Part shown: piece after piece, positions 44,319 to 56,082 of the stretch
How positions within the stretch are numbered: position 1 is the stretch's first letter
Layout of the letters: each line of letters opens with the position of its first letter
Assembly: GCA_022376925.1 (NCBI GenBank)
Contig: JAIOJX010000025.1
Span: 183,023,801-183,087,800 of the forward strand
Direction of reading: 5' to 3'
Length of the DNA stretch: 64,000 nucleotides
Source of the DNA: Tragulus kanchil
Taxonomy: Eukaryota > Chordata > Mammalia > Artiodactyla > Tragulidae
Notes under the pieces: generated by a model
What the model was told of the DNA's origin: nothing
The model's database searches: none
The model's input: the letters and a program-made list of their open reading frames with translations, nothing else
Program-made: the position numbers and the translations under genes

Positions 44319-44429
44319 CATCAGCAAGGCAACCAACATATCCAAGCATCAAAGCTAACAGTTCACCTTCTGATTTCCTTTCTGTCCTGAATGTCCTGCA
44401 ATCCTGCCAGCAGCCCACCTTCTCAACTC

Positions 44430-44910
44430 TGTCAACTTCAGAGGGGCATTTGCCATCTACCTCTGTAAGAATGACATCATCCCTTCAACATCCCCTGAAA
44501 GGAGTTCCCAGTGGAGAGCAGGAATGAGGCATGCTGCACTCTGGAAAACTGGCAGAACTGGTTTTCACATAGTTAGATATTTTCGGGAGATAATTTTATA
44601 AGCCCACTTCTTGCATCTCTTCATATCTAGAAAAGCAGTGAAATCCTACATAGTGTTGTCCGCTCCTTGTGGCTAGCAGTAACTTTCATGAGATTTGTAG
44701 AAACCTTCTGCAAAAATATGTGCCTGACTTTATGAACTTCCTCTTCAGTAACATGACATATATACTACTTCTCCTCCTATCTCTTCAGAGGAGTTTCTCA
44801 GACCTATCTGAGGTGCTGTCCCTGGGCTGTAGTCCTCATCTTATCCCCAATAAAACAACTCACAACCTTCTCATGCTATGCTTTTTTAAAAATTTCTTTA
44901 AGTAAGCAAT
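44430..44910 (+). mobile_element. Ruminant ERV LTR (copy B)
   Basis: Second copy of 43320-43800 through tandem duplication 12. Confidence 0.75.
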
Positions 44911-44969
44911 ACCATCTCAAAGTTATAGCCTCACTATCTCATTTCACATGTTGGAAAAGATTTTGGAAG

Positions 44970-45575
44970 AAATTCTGGTCCTGTTGGTCCGAGGAGAGAG
45001 ATAACAAGTGTCTTTTGTTATATTAATGAAGCGACATTTGGAGAGTGCCTAAGGTTGGGGGCTGGTTGCGAGTGGAAACTACTGGATCAGTTGAGCCTCT
45101 GTAATGAAGCTTCCATTAGGAGCCCAAAAGGACGGAGTTGGGAGGGCATATATATGGTGAACCAGATCCCTTCCGTGTGCCACTGGGCCAGCCTCTAAAC
45201 CCTGTGAGGACAGAAACTCCTTTGTCTGGGACCTTGCCCTGTGATTCTCTTCTTTTCAAAACTTTTGTAATAAACTTGTAGTCTAGGGAGTAAATGGGTC
45301 TCCTAAGTTTTGTGAGCCATCGTAGCAAATTAATGGAACCCAGAGATGGGGTTGTGGAGACCTCTGATTTACAGACATTTTGGTTAGAAGCCCAATAACA
45401 ACGAGGGATTACAACTGGCATCTGAACTGGGGAGGGGTAGTCTTGTGGGACTGAGCCCTTAGCCTGTGGCTCTGAGGCTGTGTCCAGGCAGACAGAACTG
45501 GGGTAAGTTGTAGGATACTCAGCTGGTGGGAGGGCGGGTAGACACCCCTACACAGTGTAATTGGTGACAAGAATG
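44970..45575 (+). mobile_element. MER21-like ERVL LTR, complete 3' end (copy B)
   Basis: Same LTR as 43860-44318, but it goes on with 'gacctctgatttacagacat', 'aactggcatctgaactgggg', 'agtcttgtgggactgagccc', 'aagttgtaggatactcagct' and ends near 'cagtgtaattggtgacaaga'. That order is typical of mammalian ERVL LTRs of the MER21 type. Confidence 0.6.
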
Positions 45576-46353
45576 AGTGCCACTCTAGAACTTTGAGCAT
45601 CCTGCAGGCAAGCCTCCTTCCTGGGCTTCCTCACTGATCCTCATATTCCTGAAGCTGCAGCCAGTGGATAGGTTCAGTCTTCCCCAGGGCTGTCCCCACC
45701 CTCCGTCCCCAGCCCACATCTGTGCTTTTAGCCAGTTCGCCTGTCTCCTGTCGCCTGCCCTTCCTCTTCCTTTTAGAACCTACTTTGGTGCCATGCCGTT
45801 TGGCTATAAATTAAGTATTAGGGGCATTGCAAATAATGTTAACATACCACCTCTGCATTCTTGTTTCTTTTTGACCTTTATACATGAGTTCTAATCAGCA
45901 ACTCCCCCTTGACAGGGTGTATGATTCCAATTGCTTTAAAATATAATTATTATTCTAATTGAGCAAGACCCCCAACCGGGGAGGCAAACGATTAAATCAT
46001 TGAGAGTTTACATGCCTACAGAGAGATAAAATGATATAATATGATAATAACTAAAGAGCCATTATGTTGGTTAATTGCAATTTTAAAACAACTCATTGTT
46101 TAGGGAAAATAATTCATAAAGAGGAATACAGAGAAATTACGGCACCATATGTAAATATATGTCATTGATGACATTCATATGTAAATACAGTTTTAAAAAG
46201 AAACAAGAGAAAAAAAAAGGTTCTCATTTTGAATATGCTTGGAATTTCATGCCCTGTCCCAGATTAATAGTGACGTAAAAATTTCTTTCATATTTATCAT
46301 ATTGCTGACAGAGGGCTTTCTGATATTTTGGGGATGTTCGGAGCCAAACTGGT
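45576..46353. other. Unassigned DNA, AT-rich after 45790
   Basis: No recognised family. The part from 45838 recurs at 47001. Confidence 0.45.
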
Positions 46354-46566
46354 GGGCTTCTCCGGTGGTTTAGTGGTATAAAATCCTCCTGCCAATGTGC
46401 GAGATGTAGATTCTATCCCTGAGTCAGGAAGATCGCCTGGAGAATGAAATGGCAATCCACTCCAGTATTCTTGCCTGGGGAATCCCAAGGACAGAGGAGC
46501 CTGGTGGGCTATGTCCACCGGGTTGCAAAGACTCAGACAGGACTGAGTGTCTGAGCACTCAGGCAC
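46354..46566 (+). mobile_element. Bov-tA SINE (copy A)
   Basis: 'gggcttctccggtggtttag', 'tgagtcaggaagatcgcctg', 'caatccactccagtattctt', 'cccaaggacagaggagcctg' and 'gggttgcaaagactcagaca'. Confidence 0.9.
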
Positions 46567-47516
46567 ACAGGGACAAGCTGGCATCATGAAGGCATTAACC
46601 CAATTCTTTGGGGGGAAAAACTGCTGGAATAAAATCATTAAGTACCCTTTTGCCTTCTAATGAACCAGCATGAGACTGTATCCAATTTCCTGTCTATGTT
46701 TCCTTTGATCTCTTTAAGTTTTTCCTTGGTCAAAGCTCTCCTGTTTGAATTGCACTAATTTGTAACTCTGCGTCTTCCATCTGGGGATACAGATCTGTGC
46801 AACACCCCCCCTTCCACGCTGGGCTAAATTTGCCCAGCACCTGGTTGAACATATTGGTTTCGGCATGTTTACCCAAATTGTTAGTAAAACATCAGAAACA
46901 GTCGGCTCCTGCGAATCAAATCGCAAGCAGCGTCCCTGTCACTTACGCTAATATAATTTAGACTTGAGATTCACAAGCAGGAGTACCTGCTTCCACTTCA
47001 GTTAACATACCACCTCTGCATTCTTGTTTCTTTTTGACCTTTATACATGAGTTCTAATCAGCAACTCCCCCTTGACAGGGTGTATGATTCCAATTGCTTT
47101 AAAATATAATTATTATTCTAATTGAGCAAGACCCCCAACCGGGGAGGCAAACGATTAAATCATTGAGAGTTTACATGCCTACAGAGAGATAAAATGATAT
47201 AATATGATAATAACTAAAGAGCCATTATGTTGGTTAATTGCAATTTTAAAACAACTCATTGTTTAGGGAAAATAATTCATAAAGAGGAATACAGAGAAAT
47301 TACGGCACCATATGTAAATATATGTCATTGATGACATTCATATGTAAATACAGTTTTAAAAAGAAACAAGAGAAAAAAAAAGGTTCTCATTTTGAATATG
47401 CTTGGAATTTCATGCCCTGTCCCAGATTAATAGTGACGTAAAAATTTCTTTCATATTTATCATATTGCTGACAGAGGGCTTTCTGATATTTTGGGGATGT
47501 TCGGAGCCAAACTGGT

Positions 47517-47729
47517 GGGCTTCTCCGGTGGTTTAGTGGTATAAAATCCTCCTGCCAATGTGCGAGATGTAGATTCTATCCCTGAGTCAGGAAGATCGCC
47601 TGGAGAATGAAATGGCAATCCACTCCAGTATTCTTGCCTGGGGAATCCCAAGGACAGAGGAGCCTGGTGGGCTATGTCCACCGGGTTGCAAAGACTCAGA
47701 CAGGACTGAGTGTCTGAGCACTCAGGCAC
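47517..47729 (+). mobile_element. Bov-tA SINE (copy B)
   Basis: Second copy of 46354-46566 through tandem duplication 13. Confidence 0.9.
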
Positions 47730-48160
47730 ACAGGGACAAGCTGGCATCATGAAGGCATTAACCCAATTCTTTGGGGGGAAAAACTGCTGGAATAAAATCA
47801 TTAAGTACCCTTTTGCCTTCTAATGAACCAGCATGAGACTGTATCCAATTTCCTGTCTATGTTTCCTTTGATCTCTTTAAGTTTTTCCTTGGTCAAAGCT
47901 CTCCTGTTTGAATTGCACTAATTTGTAACTCTGCGTCTTCCATCTGGGGATACAGATCTGTGCAACACCCCCCCTTCCACGCTGGGCTAAATTTGCCCAG
48001 CACCTGGTTGAACATATTGGTTTCGGCATGTTTACCCAAATTGTTAGTAAAACATCAGAAACAGTCGGCTCCTGCGAATCAAATCGCAAGCAGCGTCCCT
48101 GTCACTTACGCTAATATAATTTAGACTTGAGATTCACAAGCAGGAGTACCTGCTTCCACT

Positions 48161-49424
48161 CACATCCACGGAGCAACTGGAAGCCTAGACCTGGCACTCA
48201 GCATATCTGCAGAGCTGGGAGAGGAGGCACTTCAGCTGGTTTCAGTCTTATGTTTCATACATAGTCTGTGGATCATTTTCCAACTCTTCCTTTTCATTTC
48301 TTAACTTCTCCAAGTCCTTTGATGAGCTCTGTGTGGAGAGCTATTGCCAGTCTCATTTCCTGTGGTCTTTTCAAATCCAATCTTTTCAGCTCGCTCTGTT
48401 TGGTTGAGGGATTAGAGCTTCTTAGCCTGAAAGCCAGTTTTGGAATGCTGGTTGAGGGTCAACAGTGAAGACAGTTTTCCCCTTCCATTTTTGTCTGGGG
48501 TAGCCTTTTTAATTTACAAGTCTGGAAACCCACAAAGCCTTCTTATTGTTACTGTAGCTGGCAAATGGCCCAGATCCACCCCAATCCTTTGCAAAAAAAA
48601 AAAAAAAAATCCTTCTTTCTATTCCTGCCTTTTGCTGTAGAATTCATTATTGTAATGCCTTGTTTATTTACATTTTTATCCGGTGATAATGAGCTTTTCA
48701 GTCTTTAGGTTTTCAGTTTCCCTAGCCACAGAAAGAAGACCAAGAAAAAGAGAGAGAAAGATGTGAGGGGTGAGAGTTCTTGCCCTGAGTCTACTTCTCT
48801 GCCCAGGTTCTGAATGTGTGTCACTAACCCTTTGTGGCTGTGGGTTAATGATCTTTAAAAATCAGGATTCAGGAATGACCCAGCCTGTTCAGGGCCTGCT
48901 GTGTGTCAGAGCTGTTGGGTGAAGGTAGTCAGTTGTAACCCCTTCTAAGGCTGGGGCGGGGGGTGGGGAGTTGGGGGTGCAGGTGGTCATGAGAGGGAGG
49001 GATGTTAGTGCTGCCGCAGGAAGGAGAGCGTCAGGGGGTCCTGCCGGCTGTGAGGACGGGGTCTTCCTCTCCCAGGGACCCAGCAGCCTTAGGAAATCAA
49101 GTCTCATGCTTGAACATAGACAGCATTTTCTAAGAAATGGATTGAAATTGTGCCAGTGTCAGAACCTGTGTGTTTCGTCTCTCACTGTTGACCAAAGGGG
49201 TTACATAGCTTCCGTCATCTTATCTGTCCACTTGCTACTTCTTTCTTCATGCACTTATTTACCAGTCCTTGTGCCTAAGTGCTTACACTTTTCCAGGCCC
49301 ATTTCATGATGATAAAGCATCACAAACTGCTGACTGAGATCAGTAAGAAAGCTGAAAGGAGCCTGAAGATGGTCTGCTGAAACCATGTAACCCAGATTGG
49401 GATTTGAGCCTATGGTCTTTATTT
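48161..49424. other. Unassigned intergenic DNA
   Basis: Contains an A run of about 18 at 48592-48609 and a G-rich stretch at 48950-48985. Open frames of 66-112 codons lack domains. Confidence 0.45.
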
Positions 49425-49698
49425 AAAAAAATTTTTGGCCACTTTTTATTGGTCTTTCATTTATTTATTTTCATCCATCTTAGTTCTTTGGCCTGTGTAG
49501 GCCTCCCATTGCTGTGGCCTCTCCTGTAGCAGAGCACCAGCTCTGGGTGCATGCACTCCAGAGTGTTAGCTCTTAACTGGACACACCAGTCCAACTGCTC
49601 CACAACACTCGAGGTCTTCCCATGCCAGGGGTTGAACCGGCACCCCTTGCAGTGCAAGGCAGACTCTTTGCCCACTGGACCACCAGGGAAGCCCCTAA
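49425..49698 (-). mobile_element. CHR-type SINE, antisense
   Basis: 'tttttattggtctttcattt', 'ggcctgtgtaggcctcccat', 'gagcaccagctctgggtgca', 'ggacacaccagtccaactgc', 'cactggaccaccagggaagc'. Full length. Duplication 14 begins just after it. Confidence 0.9.
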
Positions 49699-49779
49699 CC
49701 TATGGTCTTTTAACTGAGATAACACACCTACTCTCAGGACTCAGTGAAGTTCAGGTTCTTGAGGTCTCATTAGAGAAAG

Positions 49780-50230
49780 GATTCAGTGAGAGACAAAGTG
49801 ATAGGTGGGGAGTGGATTCATTTAGAGAGAAACACTCTCCACAGACAGAGTGTAGAGCATCTCAGAAGGTGAGAGGGGCCCTGAAATATGGCATGGCTCA
49901 CTTTCATGGACAGCAATTTCATGGGCTAATGGGTGGGAGGATTATTTCAACTATTCAGGGAAAAGATGGGGATTTCCAGGAATTGGGCCACCACCCAGCT
50001 TTTGGTCTTTGATGGTCGGCCTTAGAACTGTCATGGCCCTGGTGGCTGTGTCATTTAGCTGACGTGTTACAGTGAGCAGATGAGGCTCCAGGTCCACTGG
50101 AAGTTGAGTCTTCAGCCTTTTTGGACCTGCTTGACTCTAACTGGTTTTTGTCATGTCCTATGGCTATGTCTTTTTTTCAAAGGCCATGTCCTGCTCCCTT
50201 CCCTCCTGTTTCACCTCTACAATTTGTAAC
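49780..50230 (-). mobile_element. LTR-like ancient repeat, family not assigned (copy A)
   Basis: 'gagaggggccctgaaatatg', 'ttcatgggctaatgggtggg', 'ggaattgggccaccacccag' and 'gctgtgtcatttagctgac' recall an old mammalian LTR, but I cannot name it. The second copy is at 50841-51291. Confidence 0.35.
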
Positions 50231-50840
50231 TAGGAGATATTAGAAGATTTGTAACTAGGAGTCCTGACTGGGGTGGTGGAAGGGAAGGGGATATGAAGGG
50301 TCACATAATTCAATAATGTAAATTAGGCAACAAAACATTTAGTGGAAAAAGGTGAGTGAGCAAACTTTTATCTCTTGAATCCATAATAAGAGTTGAAAGA
50401 GGTCACCTTAAGAAAGGCATGACTTCAGACTGGGGTGGCAATGGTAGAGTTGAGCTGGAAGACTTGGCCTTGGAAGGCCCTGCATAGAGTAGGCAGAGCC
50501 TGAGAGGAGCCCTGTGTGTCATGGATGTGGATCCTTCCCCTTTTCTCTTCCCATTCTGAGATTGGGGAAACCAGTCACTAGGACCTTGGATGACAGTAGG
50601 TAGGATCTGCCTGCCTGGGAGGAGCTGGAGGTCAGACTGGGACTTTTTCTGACTTCTCTCCCAGCTAGTATTTTAGTTTGTGACTTAGACTTTGAATGAT
50701 GAGCAATTTATAAAAAGAACAGAGACATGGAGAATTCCATCCTGCTGGCCAGTGGAAAACAGCTATGGTCTTAACTGAGATAACACACCTACTCTCAGGA
50801 CTCAGTGAAGTTCAGGTTCTTGAGGTCTCATTAGAGAAAG

Positions 50841-51291
50841 GATTCAGTGAGAGACAAAGTGATAGGTGGGGAGTGGATTCATTTAGAGAGAAACACTCTC
50901 CACAGACAGAGTGTAGAGCATCTCAGAAGGTGAGAGGGGCCCTGAAATATGGCATGGCTCACTTTCATGGACAGCAATTTCATGGGCTAATGGGTGGGAG
51001 GATTATTTCAACTATTCAGGGAAAAGATGGGGATTTCCAGGAATTGGGCCACCACCCAGCTTTTGGTCTTTGATGGTCGGCCTTAGAACTGTCATGGCCC
51101 TGGTGGCTGTGTCATTTAGCTGACGTGTTACAGTGAGCAGATGAGGCTCCAGGTCCACTGGAAGTTGAGTCTTCAGCCTTTTTGGACCTGCTTGACTCTA
51201 ACTGGTTTTTGTCATGTCCTATGGCTATGTCTTTTTTTCAAAGGCCATGTCCTGCTCCCTTCCCTCCTGTTTCACCTCTACAATTTGTAAC
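50841..51291 (-). mobile_element. LTR-like ancient repeat (copy B)
   Basis: Second copy of 49780-50230 through tandem duplication 14. Confidence 0.35.
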
Positions 51292-52131
51292 TAGGAGATA
51301 TTAGAAGATTTGTAACTAGGAGTCCTGACTGGGGTGGTGGAAGGGAAGGGGATATGAAGGGTCACATAATTCAATAATGTAAATTAGGCAACAAAACATT
51401 TAGTGGAAAAAGGTGAGTGAGCAAACTTTTATCTCTTGAATCCATAATAAGAGTTGAAAGAGGTCACCTTAAGAAAGGCATGACTTCAGACTGGGGTGGC
51501 AATGGTAGAGTTGAGCTGGAAGACTTGGCCTTGGAAGGCCCTGCATAGAGTAGGCAGAGCCTGAGAGGAGCCCTGTGTGTCATGGATGTGGATCCTTCCC
51601 CTTTTCTCTTCCCATTCTGAGATTGGGGAAACCAGTCACTAGGACCTTGGATGACAGTAGGTAGGATCTGCCTGCCTGGGAGGAGCTGGAGGTCAGACTG
51701 GGACTTTTTCTGACTTCTCTCCCAGCTAGTATTTTAGTTTGTGACTTAGACTTTGAATGATGAGCAATTTATAAAAAGAACAGAGACATGGAGAATCCAT
51801 CCTGCTGGCCAGTGGAGCAGCTATGACTGGAGAGTCAAGCATTGTGGGACAAAGCACTGTGCTGCATCCCCCCCATTGTGGAGATCCAGCGCCTGCAGTG
51901 CCAGGGCACAGTGGTGGCAATGCTGTTTTCCTTGGGGGGAAATCTGATTTTCTAGAAGAACAGCCCCAGAAATGTATTTCCCAACCTTCGTTCCATTCTA
52001 AAGAATCCAGTATTCTTTCAATAAGTCAGTGTTTTGTATAAGTTGGCCAGTGATATTCTGGTGCTTTGAAACCAGTGACTTGCTCAAGTTCAGTTCTCTT
52101 CTAAGACACATCCAAGTTCACCTGGTGGTGG

Positions 52132-52340
52132 TTTGGTGTAGTCGCTAAGTTGTGTCCAACTCCTGCGATCCCATGGACTGCAGTCTGCCAGGCTTTTCTG
52201 TCCACAGGATTCTCCAGGCAGCTGTCCTGGGGTGGGTGGCCAGTTCCTTCTCCAGGGGATCTTCCCAGCCCAGGAATTGAGCCCAGGTCTCCTGCATTGC
52301 AAGCATATTCTTACTGACTGAGCTATGAGGGAAGTCCAAG
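52132..52340 (-). mobile_element. Bov-tA SINE, antisense (copy A)
   Basis: 'gtagtcgctaagttgtgtcc', 'cccatggactgcagtctgcc', 'ccttctccaggggatcttcc', 'gtctcctgcattgcaagcat' and 'actgagctatgagggaagtc'. Confidence 0.9.
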
Positions 52341-52843
52341 TTCACGTGAGCTCATCCCAAATCCCACTTTTGATTTTTAAATTTTGAATGAAATCTTTTT
52401 GTTTTGTAAAGACAGCTATATGACCAGTGCACGAACTTGGCTCTCATCATCCTCTTCATCTGAGCTACACCCATTGTTGACATCGCTCCCATGTTTTTGA
52501 TTTCTCTCTCCATACACACAAAGATACACACATTCTTATTACTTATTGCATTATTTTTACTATTATTGTTCTGCTGAATCAGTTGTGGAAATTTGACACC
52601 TCATTCCCACATACTTCAGCATAACTCTCTTAAAGAGGGTGCCATTCTCTCATATACTTATGATGTGATGAGCAAACTCAGGAAATTTAAATTGAATCCA
52701 GACTATTATCCAATATATAGTCCATTTTCAAATTTTGGTGATTGTCCCAATGCTTCCTTGGGAACTATTTTTCTCTCTAATACAGGGTTCAACTCAGGAT
52801 CAGGCATTGACTCAATGATCAGTCATCATTTTTATTTGGTCTT
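52341..52843. other. Unassigned AT-rich DNA (copy A)
   Basis: No recognised feature; it recurs at 53440-53942. Confidence 0.45.
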
Positions 52844-53230
52844 CTTAGACTTTGAATGATGAGCAATTTATAAAAAGAACAGAGACATGGAGAATCCATC
52901 CTGCTGGCCAGTGGAGCAGCTATGACTGGAGAGTCAAGCATTGTGGGACAAAGCACTGTGCTGCATCCCCCCCATTGTGGAGATCCAGCGCCTGCAGTGC
53001 CAGGGCACAGTGGTGGCAATGCTGTTTTCCTTGGGGGGAAATCTGATTTTCTAGAAGAACAGCCCCAGAAATGTATTTCCCAACCTTCGTTCCATTCTAA
53101 AGAATCCAGTATTCTTTCAATAAGTCAGTGTTTTGTATAAGTTGGCCAGTGATATTCTGGTGCTTTGAAACCAGTGACTTGCTCAAGTTCAGTTCTCTTC
53201 TAAGACACATCCAAGTTCACCTGGTGGTGG

Positions 53231-53439
53231 TTTGGTGTAGTCGCTAAGTTGTGTCCAACTCCTGCGATCCCATGGACTGCAGTCTGCCAGGCTTTTCTGT
53301 CCACAGGATTCTCCAGGCAGCTGTCCTGGGGTGGGTGGCCAGTTCCTTCTCCAGGGGATCTTCCCAGCCCAGGAATTGAGCCCAGGTCTCCTGCATTGCA
53401 AGCATATTCTTACTGACTGAGCTATGAGGGAAGTCCAAG
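53231..53439 (-). mobile_element. Bov-tA SINE, antisense (copy B)
   Basis: Second copy of 52132-52340 through tandem duplication 15. Confidence 0.9.
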
Positions 53440-54073
53440 TTCACGTGAGCTCATCCCAAATCCCACTTTTGATTTTTAAATTTTGAATGAAATCTTTTTG
53501 TTTTGTAAAGACAGCTATATGACCAGTGCACGAACTTGGCTCTCATCATCCTCTTCATCTGAGCTACACCCATTGTTGACATCGCTCCCATGTTTTTGAT
53601 TTCTCTCTCCATACACACAAAGATACACACATTCTTATTACTTATTGCATTATTTTTACTATTATTGTTCTGCTGAATCAGTTGTGGAAATTTGACACCT
53701 CATTCCCACATACTTCAGCATAACTCTCTTAAAGAGGGTGCCATTCTCTCATATACTTATGATGTGATGAGCAAACTCAGGAAATTTAAATTGAATCCAG
53801 ACTATTATCCAATATATAGTCCATTTTCAAATTTTGGTGATTGTCCCAATGCTTCCTTGGGAACTATTTTTCTCTCTAATACAGGGTTCAACTCAGGATC
53901 AGGCATTGACTCAATGATCAGTCATCATTTTTATTTGGTCTTCTTTCTTGTTTTCCTCTCTATGTTGTTTTAAACAGCATTGGAATTTTTGAAGAGCACA
54001 ATCTGTTATTTTGCAGAATCCTTCTTTGTCTGATTGTTTCCTTGTAATTTGATTCAGGTTATGCAGTTCCAAT

Positions 54074-54299
54074 GGGTTTTTCTGGTGGTTCAGCAATAAA
54101 GAATTCGTCTGGCAATGCAGAAGACACAGGAGACACAGGTTCAGATTCCTGGGTTGTGGAAATGACTTGAAGCAGGAAATGGCAATCCACTTCCATGTTC
54201 TCTCCTGGGAAATCCCATAGACAGAGGAGGCTGGCAGGCTACAGTCCATGAGGTCTCATAGGGTTGGGCATGACTGAGCGACTAAAAAACAACAACAAT
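54074..54299 (+). mobile_element. Bov-tA SINE
   Basis: 'gggtttttctggtggttcag', 'gtctggcaatgcagaagaca', 'caatccacttccatgttctc', 'cccatagacagaggaggctg' and 'catgactgagcgactaaaaa', then a short 'caacaacaa' tail. Confidence 0.88.
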
Positions 54300-54351
54300 G
54301 CAGTCCCAAATTTTCAACCAGTCCTTTGCATTTGCAACTGTCGACTAAAAA

Positions 54352-54905
54352 AATGAACAACTTGAGAGTTGTGGGTTAAGTTTTATTTGGGGCATAATTA
54401 GGACTGCAGTCTGGGAGACAGCACCTCAGATAGCTCTGAGAGACTGCTCCAAAGAGGCAGCAGGAGGAGGGCCAGTATTTAAGGATTTTTGTGAGGGGGG
54501 AGTTTAATATCATTAAACAGTCATTTTACAAAGAGTCCCGGGTTAGTCACGAGGATCAGATGTCACCATGAGGAGATTTAGTGCTTTTCTAAAGATGAGG
54601 AGATGCAAGGATTGAGATAATAAAATCTGTTCCTAAAAGCATCCGCCTATCTAAAGACCTGCCCCACCAGATTCCCTGGAGCACAGAGTGCCTCTGCCCC
54701 ACCCTGATCTCCATCAGGGTGTATTGAAGGTCAGCAGCCCTCAACAGCACCAGATCTCAGCCTCACCCTGATCTCCTTCAGGGGATGTTGAAGGTCAGCA
54801 GTTCTCAACAGCACAGGGTCCAGTCTCTGCAGAGGCAGAGGGCAAATGTCCTTGTTGTCCAGTCACTGGCAATGTAATTGGTAAATGCCAGTTTGTAGCT
54901 GACAC
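54352..54905 (-). mobile_element. Ruminant ERV LTR, antisense
   Basis: 'gttttatttggggcataatt', 'gcagtctgggagacagcacc', 'tcagatagctctgagagact' and 'gctccaaagaggcagcagga' are the reverse complement of the LTR end at 43670-43780. The 5' region is longer here and has two diverged 'accctgatctcc' to 'ttgaaggtcagcag' units (54700 and 54764). Solo LTR. Confidence 0.72.
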
Positions 54906-56082
54906 AACCATGGTCTCAAGTCTCTGACAACCTTGCATCTGTAGCTTGAGATGCTAATTGTATTATCTTAGCTAGGATGAGTGATTCATAATCCTGGGAA
55001 GATACATGATAAAGTACATAAATATAAGTATATGAATGGTTTGATATTTAAACCTTCATGTAAATTGTGATCACACAAATATACCAGAAAGTTGTGCAGT
55101 AGTTGTGCTGTTAGAATACATTTTAAAAGGTGTTTGAGACATTTATGATAATCAGACATTCTAGAGAATTTAGACTTGAGATTTTAATTTACAATATTTG
55201 AAGGTTCTTATCTAATCACATTTGCTTAAAAGCTTAAGAGTATCTTAGTCGCTAATTTATTCATTACTTTTGGAGACACTGAAATGAGTAACTGTGTCTG
55301 AGTTACTCATTTTGTAAATTCATATGTATTAAAGGGAGGAGAGTTTCGGAGAGTTCAATTTTTGCTGATAGCTTTATTAGCCTGTCTTGTTGGCTGTTTA
55401 AAATGCTTGAGAAAGTAAAATGTGTTCAGTATCTGACCATGGTTTGACACGTTTAAGGTAATCTAATTAGTGAAGTTTAAGATACTATGGGAGATTTTAA
55501 TTTGTTAAGTTTTTAAGTTTTTGTGACTTTCACGTAATATATTTGAGAAAATTTGATAAACTTTAAAAATGCTTAGAGAAAATTAATCTGTGAAAGTAGT
55601 ATAAATCGAAGAATAAAACAAATGAGTGTTTTTAATGTTCACATCCAGTTACTAAACTGACAAGCAAACGTATTGGACTTGAAAAATGAATTTAAAGGCT
55701 AAAGGAAAGATGGATTTGAAATAAAAAATGAAAAAAAAAGCACTATTAGTGAAAACTCAAGCTATGCCAAATGCTTTTTCTTATGGATCCTCCCTTGGAC
55801 ATTAAAAAAAAATTAAACAATTAAACAAAACCAACTAAAACAATAAAAAATAAAACCTATCAATTGATAGGCCAGACAATCAAGGCACATATGCTAATTA
55901 TACAATGGAAAGAGTGGGCACAGAGGGCTGGTGAAGGCAGGTCCTCTTGTCTCAGGATGGCCGGGGGACAGGGGATGATCCAAGGATGGTGATGCCAAAA
56001 CAGAGTCTTCCATGGTGAGCAGGAGATCACCAGGTGAGCAGAAATGGGATGGCCTTTGGGGGCCCATGAGCAGAGCAAGAGG
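54906..56082. other. Unassigned AT-rich DNA (copy A of duplication 16)
   Basis: Strongly AT-rich from 55000 to 55850, then a GC-richer 200 bases. No family or gene is recognised; minus-strand frames at 55860 and 57033 are two copies of the same chance frame. Confidence 0.45.

Larger units (their letters stand above)
43198..45410. repeat. Tandem duplication 12 (1.1 kb x 2)
   Basis: Copy A is 43198 to about 44318 and copy B 44322 to about 45410, with offset 1110 in the body. Both sides of the join are noisy: the last 90 bases of A (44227-44318) against 45337-45430, and the first 40 of B (44322-44362) against 43198-43252. The bodies are nearly identical. Confidence 0.96.
45838..48160. repeat. 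Tandem duplication 13 (1.16 kb x 2)
   Basis: Copy A is 45838-46997 and copy B 47001-48160, at a constant offset of 1163; three bases ('tca') lie between them. I saw no internal difference. Paired open frames at 46297/47460 and 46714/47877 result. Confidence 0.97.
49700..51825. repeat. Tandem duplication 14 (1.06 kb x 2)
   Basis: Copy A is 49700-50762 and copy B 50763-51825, at offset 1061 (copy A has two extra T near 49710). The last 15 bases of A are noisy ('agtggaaaacagc' against 'agtggagcagc'). The last 80 bases are also in duplication 15. Confidence 0.97.
51745..53945. repeat. Tandem duplication 15 (1.1 kb x 2)
   Basis: Copy A is 51745-52846 and copy B 52844-53945, at a constant offset of 1099; the join shares 'ctt'. 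No internal difference was noticed. The start of the unit also occurs at 50684 through duplication 14. Confidence 0.97.
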
